From assembly GCA_947311605.1 (NCBI GenBank), contig CAMZLC010000088.1, positions 1 through 8,163 of the forward strand: DNA of 8,163 nt. The letters run 5' to 3'. This DNA comes from an uncultured Sulfurovum sp. (GTDB taxonomy: Bacteria > Campylobacterota > Campylobacteria > Campylobacterales > Sulfurovaceae). The translations under genes and the position numbers were made by a program. Shown here piece after piece: positions 6,102 to 8,163 of the stretch (position 1 is its first letter; the number at the start of each line of letters is the position of its first letter). Under the pieces are notes generated by a model. It saw only the letters and a program-made list of their open reading frames with translations. It did not search any database and was not told the DNA's origin.

Positions 6102-7130
6102 CTAGTTGGTTTCCTGGTCGACGATCTTGTTTTCGTTGATCCAGGGCATCATGGCTCTGAGTCTCTCTCCGGTTTTTTCTATACCGGTCTCTCTGAGGTT
6201 TTTTCTCTCAGCATTCATCCTGGGATAGCCTGCCTGCCCCTCCAGGATGAAGTCTTTGGCAAATTTTCCGTTCTGTATCTCTGTCAGAATCTCCTTCATC
6301 GCCTTCTTGGACTCTGCGTTGATCACTCTCGGGCCGGAGACCATATCGCCATACTCTGCGGTGTTGGAGATAGAGTATCTCATGTCCGCGATACCCCCCT
6401 CGAAGATCAGGTCTACGATCAGTTTGGTTTCATGGAGACACTCGAAATAGGCCATCTCCGGCGGGTAGCCCGCCTCAGTCAAAGTCTCAAACCCAGCCTG
6501 GATCAGCGAGGTGATACCGCCACACAGTACCGCCTGCTCGCCAAAGAGATCTGTCTCTGTCTCGTCTTTGAAAGTGGTCTCGATGATACCCGTACGGCCA
6601 CCACCGATGGCAGAAGCATAGGAAAGTGCCAGCGCCTTGGTCTCACCGCTTGGGTCTGCATGCACTGCGATCAGGTCAGGGATACCGCCGCCTTTGACAA
6701 ATTCGCTTCTGACGGTATGACCAGGTGCTTTGGGTGCGATCATGGTGACATTGATGTCTGCTCTTGGCTGGACACGGCCATAATGGATGTTAAAGCCGTG
6801 GCCAAAGGCGATCGTCGCACCCTCTTTGAGGTGGGGTGCGATCTCGGCATCATAGATCTCTTTTTGGTTCTCATCCGGAAGCAGGATCATCACCACATCT
6901 GCCTTAGCTGTTGCCTCCGCTACGGTCAGTGTCTCAAAGCCTTTGGCTTCTGCTTTTGCCCAGGAACTGCCATTTTTTCTCAATCCTACGACCACGGTCA
7001 CACCACTGTCTCTGAGGTTTTCTGCGTGGGCATGCCCCTGTGATCCGAAACCGATCATCGCTACTGTTTTGGACTTGATGATATTCAAGTCACAGTCTTT
7101 GTCATAATATACATTCAAATGCGCTGCCAT
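6102..7130 (-). CDS. ilvC: Ketol-acid reductoisomerase, class I (IlvC)
   Basis: IlvC isomerises and reduces acetolactate or acetohydroxybutyrate with NAD(P)H and Mg2+, the second step of valine, leucine and isoleucine synthesis, in the cytosol. At 342 residues it is the short class I form. The Rossmann half carries GFGSQGHAHA (27-36) and a cofactor loop GLRKNGSSW (49-57); the Arg and Ser residues suggest NADPH. H111 lies in AFGHGFNIHYG. The knotted helical half holds metal ligands D194 and E198 in ETDLFGEQAVLCGG, and E230 and E234 in FECLHETKLIVDL, followed by SNTAEYGD (255-262). The start is the ATG at 7130 with AAGGAG at 7136-7141 upstream. It has its own promoter (7162-7167) and a terminator (6068-6091), so it appears monocistronic, without ilvB or ilvN nearby. 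Confidence 0.98.
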   Translation of the reverse strand: MAAHLNVYYDKDCDLNIIKSKTVAMIGFGSQGHAHAENLRDSGVTVVVGLRKNGSSWAKAEAKGFETLTVAEATAKADVVMILLPDENQKEIYDAEIAPHLKEGATIAFGHGFNIHYGRVQPRADINVTMIAPKAPGHTVRSEFVKGGGIPDLIAVHADPSGETKALALSYASAIGGGRTGIIETTFKDETETDLFGEQAVLCGGITSLIQAGFETLTEAGYPPEMAYFECLHETKLIVDLIFEGGIADMRYSISNTAEYGDMVSGPRVINAESKKAMKEILTEIQNGKFAKDFILEGQAGYPRMNAERKNLRETGIEKTGERLRAMMPWINENKIVDQETN

Positions 7131-7161
7131 ATTGTCTCCTTAAGGCGAATAATTTTGGGCG

Positions 7162-7167
7162 ATTATA
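7162..7167 (-). promoter_or_regulatory. -10 element of the ilvC promoter
   Basis: The minus strand reads CTATTTGGATATAATCGCC, with a perfect TATAAT. A start near 7155 leaves a leader of about 25 bases with the AAGGAG ribosome binding site. The 14-base core, read on the plus strand as GATTATATCCAAAT at 7161-7174, is repeated exactly at 7400-7413. No attenuator-like leader peptide with Leu, Val or Ile codons fits in this short leader. Confidence 0.7.
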
Positions 7168-7222
7168 TCCAAATAGCGCTTATGACTGGAATATTTACCC
7201 TCTATTTACATTGCTTGGCTAC

Positions 7223-7228
7223 TATAGT
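7223..7228 (+). promoter_or_regulatory. Candidate plus-strand -10 facing the palindrome
   Basis: TATAGT preceded by CTTGGCTAC resembles the other promoters in the window but is less perfect. A start near 7235 would place the whole palindrome (7248-7393) at the 5' end of a plus-strand RNA that then runs antisense to the thioredoxin-like remnant and nirF. No matching coding gene lies downstream. This is a weak call. Confidence 0.3.
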
Positions 7229-7247
7229 GTCATCACAATCCCAAGCT

Positions 7248-7393
7248 ATGCATTAGAATCGTCCACTATTCTGCAAAGGCTTAGTGCATGGGTGTTTGCA
7301 AAGCATCAAAGGTTCACCCGTAGGTGAATCGATGATACTTTGTGAATGGCCATGTGCTAATGCTTTGTAGAAGAGGGGTGATCTCTAGTGCAT
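7248..7393. repeat. 146-bp imperfect palindrome (71-bp ungapped arms, 4-base loop)
   Basis: Every position i from 7248 to 7318 can be paired with 7641-i without a single gap. I count 49 of 71 Watson-Crick pairs. Of the 22 mismatches, 9 would be G-U pairs in a plus-strand RNA (58 of 71 paired) and only 3 would be G-U in a minus-strand RNA. The loop is CGTA at 7319-7322. Landmarks are ATGCATTAG (7248-7256) against CTAGTGCAT (7385-7393), CAAAG (7274-7278) against CTTTG, and TTCACC (7313-7318) against GGTGAA (7323-7328). A further AATCCCAA (7237-7244) and TTGGGATT (7396-7403) extend it with a one-base offset. It could be a structured RNA, a decayed inverted duplication, or an ERIC/MITE-like element; no target-site duplication is obvious. 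The rest of the gene-free stretch 7131-7384 holds the ilvC promoter and nothing else I can support. Confidence 0.8.
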
Positions 7394-7570
7394 ATTTGGG
7401 ATTATATCCAAATCCTGCATGATTTTAGCCAAGTTTTCTGCACTGATCCCCTCAGCATAAAGAGGAGGAGTCAAAAAGGTCTCATTGCTACTGTTGACAA
7501 AAAAGAGTGTCGGAAATACCGTGCTGTAATACATCTCAACAGGGTAGCTCCCCTCCCCACTATCTATTTT
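7385..7570 (-). pseudogene. C-terminal half of a thioredoxin-fold protein, no start, no CxxC
   Basis: Just after nirF the minus strand has 61 codons open between a TAA (7571-7573) and a TAG (7385-7387). The middle reads YYSTVFPTLFFVNSS, which resembles the cis-proline strand region of thioredoxin-like proteins. It is followed by a turn and a final helix, GISAENLAKIMQDL, like the last thioredoxin helix. The N-terminal half with the CxxC centre is absent. The resemblance seems to begin before the only in-frame ATG (7534), which has no well-spaced ribosome binding site. The frame overlaps the end of nirF by 7 bases in the -1 register. The simplest reading is a gene remnant left by a deletion next to nirF. 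Alternatives are a tail reached by -1 frameshifting from nirF, or an assembly error. Its last codons form the right end of the palindrome. Confidence 0.55.
7401..7406 (-). promoter_or_regulatory. Candidate internal -10 at the edge of the palindrome
   Basis: The minus strand reads TTTGGATATAATCCC, identical over 14 bases to the ilvC core promoter. It lies within the codons for DLDIIP of the thioredoxin-like tail. Transcription would start near 7394, one base outside the palindrome, and run towards ilvC, giving a 265-base ilvC leader or a separate RNA. It may equally be a chance match in coding sequence. Confidence 0.3.
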
Positions 7571-8163
7571 TTATCCTCTGAGCGATAGATAAAGATACCC
7601 GAAGGGCGCGCTACCTGATAGATCTCACGCTCCAGATACCACTCTCTGGTATTGATGACGCTGATCTGATTGGCATCATTGACAGAGACATAGAGCTGAG
7701 GAGACTCCTGTGACCAGCGCAGATGCAGGACTTTTCCCTGGAAATGAAAGGTCTTGATGATCTTGAGTGTCTGTGTGTCAACAATCTGAATGGTGGGAAA
7801 ATCTTTGCCGGAGAAGGTCACAGCGATATATTTCTGATCCGGACTCAGGGAGGTGAATACCGGCAGACCCTGCATTTTGATATTTTTAATAAAACGGAAC
7901 TGGGTATCATAGACCATCACCGCATTGCCCCCTACTGCCGGGATAAAGGTCTTGTCCCTGCTGAGACTCCAAAACCCGAAATGGGGCACCTTGAGTACGG
8001 GCTTGTTGCCATCTGCGGTTACCTTGATCTCGGCATACTCCATCTTGTCCAAATCTATCACACCAAATGCCTTGCTGAGGAAAAAGCCTACGATATAGGT
8101 ATTTTCTTTAATCATGGCATCAAAGGGCATTTTGCCCACCTTGAACGCCTTGAACGGCTTGAA
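7564..8163 (-). CDS. nirF: NirF, heme d1 biosynthesis protein (partial, N-terminus outside window)
   Basis: The last 199 residues are present and the frame is open to the right edge. NirF is a beta-propeller protein related to the d1 domain of cytochrome cd1 nitrite reductase and is needed to make heme d1 for NirS in denitrification. Family landmarks are GKMPFDAMIKENTYIVGFF (10-28 of the fragment), KVPHFGFWSLS with FIPAVGGNAVMVYDT, LPVFTSLSPDQKYIAVTF, KVLHLRWSQESPQLYVS, and the C-terminal RPSGIF (186-191), which in known NirF proteins is followed by only about ten residues. The GTG at 8139 is internal, not the start. Any signal peptide and the proposed N-terminal catalytic histidine lie outside the window. 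The gene ends GAT AAA AAA TAG; a -1 shift on the A6 run would continue into the thioredoxin-like tail. No terminator other than the palindrome follows. Confidence 0.88.
   Translation of the reverse strand, partial: FKPFKAFKVGKMPFDAMIKENTYIVGFFLSKAFGVIDLDKMEYAEIKVTADGNKPVLKVPHFGFWSLSRDKTFIPAVGGNAVMVYDTQFRFIKNIKMQGLPVFTSLSPDQKYIAVTFSGKDFPTIQIVDTQTLKIIKTFHFQGKVLHLRWSQESPQLYVSVNDANQISVINTREWYLEREIYQVARPSGIFIYRSEDKK
7567..7572 (-). other. A6 tract at the nirF stop: possible frameshift site
   Basis: nirF ends AAA AAA TAG. The run of six A (T6 on the plus strand) allows a -1 slip with re-pairing of both lysine codons, after which reading continues as ATA GAT AGT into the 61-codon thioredoxin-like frame. 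A Shine-Dalgarno-like AGAGGA lies immediately upstream and a weak 4-bp hairpin (7541-7554) downstream. The upstream spacing is shorter than that known for efficient bacterial -1 frameshifting, so function is uncertain; it may instead mark an A-run indel. Confidence 0.35.

Noticed and set aside
6027..6140. Small plus-strand frames (9 and 28 codons) after GAGGAGG between the ATP-grasp and ilvC genes
   Set aside because: One ends after 9 codons, and the other runs through the ilvC terminator into the antisense of ilvC. There is no evidence of coding.
6432..7043. 203-codon plus-strand frame opposite ilvC
   Set aside because: Antisense to ilvC, Cys- and His-rich by codon complementarity, with no supporting signal.
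7211..7327. Plus-strand frame of about 38 codons from a TTG through the left arm of the palindrome
   Set aside because: No ribosome binding site, a poor start codon and no recognisable sequence. The palindrome explains the region better.
7388..7588. 66-codon plus-strand frame starting with GTG beside the palindrome
   Set aside because: It is antisense to the thioredoxin-like tail, whose translation looks far more protein-like, and it has no ribosome binding site.
1..8163. CRISPR arrays, tRNA or rRNA genes, insertion sequences, phage or defence genes
   Set aside because: No regularly spaced repeats, tRNA-like cloverleaf, transposase, integrase or nuclease motifs were found on either strand. 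The only repeats are those listed.

Overview
The window looks like a chromosomal segment of a free-living Campylobacterota (epsilonproteobacterium), probably a Sulfurovum/Sulfurimonas-type chemolithotroph. Four things suggest this: a divergent ATP-grasp protein of the kind annotated as the Cj0069 family in campylobacters; promoters with a TTTGGnTA-nnT type extended -10 and no clear -35; a nirF gene pointing to heme d1-dependent denitrification; and a moderate G+C content. The taxonomic call is an inference made without a database search.

Layout. Positions 1-130 hold the possible tail of an upstream gene and a weak hairpin. A small DUF2283 gene follows (131-328, +). Positions 399-4848 hold a complete pyrimidine deoxyribonucleoside catabolism module built as two divergent units: deoC-deoB on the minus strand (1-nt overlap) and cdd-deoA-alpha/beta hydrolase on the plus strand (gaps of 10 and 4 nt). 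They share a 90-bp promoter region. Cdd deaminates (deoxy)cytidine, DeoA phosphorolyses thymidine or deoxyuridine to deoxyribose-1-phosphate, DeoB isomerises this to the 5-phosphate, and DeoC splits that into acetaldehyde and glyceraldehyde-3-phosphate. No purine nucleoside phosphorylase, transporter or repressor is visible. The hydrolase has no assigned role.

An ATP-grasp gene (4853-5887, -) converges on the deo unit with only 4 bp between stop codons. Its leader carries a 44-bp inverted repeat. ilvC, encoding class I ketol-acid reductoisomerase of branched-chain amino acid synthesis, follows (6102-7130, -) with a clear promoter and a hairpin terminator.

The right end is the most unusual part. 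nirF (heme d1 biosynthesis) is cut by the window edge and ends on an A6 tract directly before its stop codon. In the -1 frame, reading continues into a 61-codon tail resembling the C-terminal half of a thioredoxin-fold protein, with no start or CxxC half of its own. The end of that tail runs into a 146-bp near-perfectly symmetrical imperfect palindrome (71-bp ungapped arms) between nirF and ilvC. No CRISPR, tRNA, rRNA, transposase or phage gene was seen. No clear new multigene system is present; the palindrome and the nirF/thioredoxin junction are the best leads.
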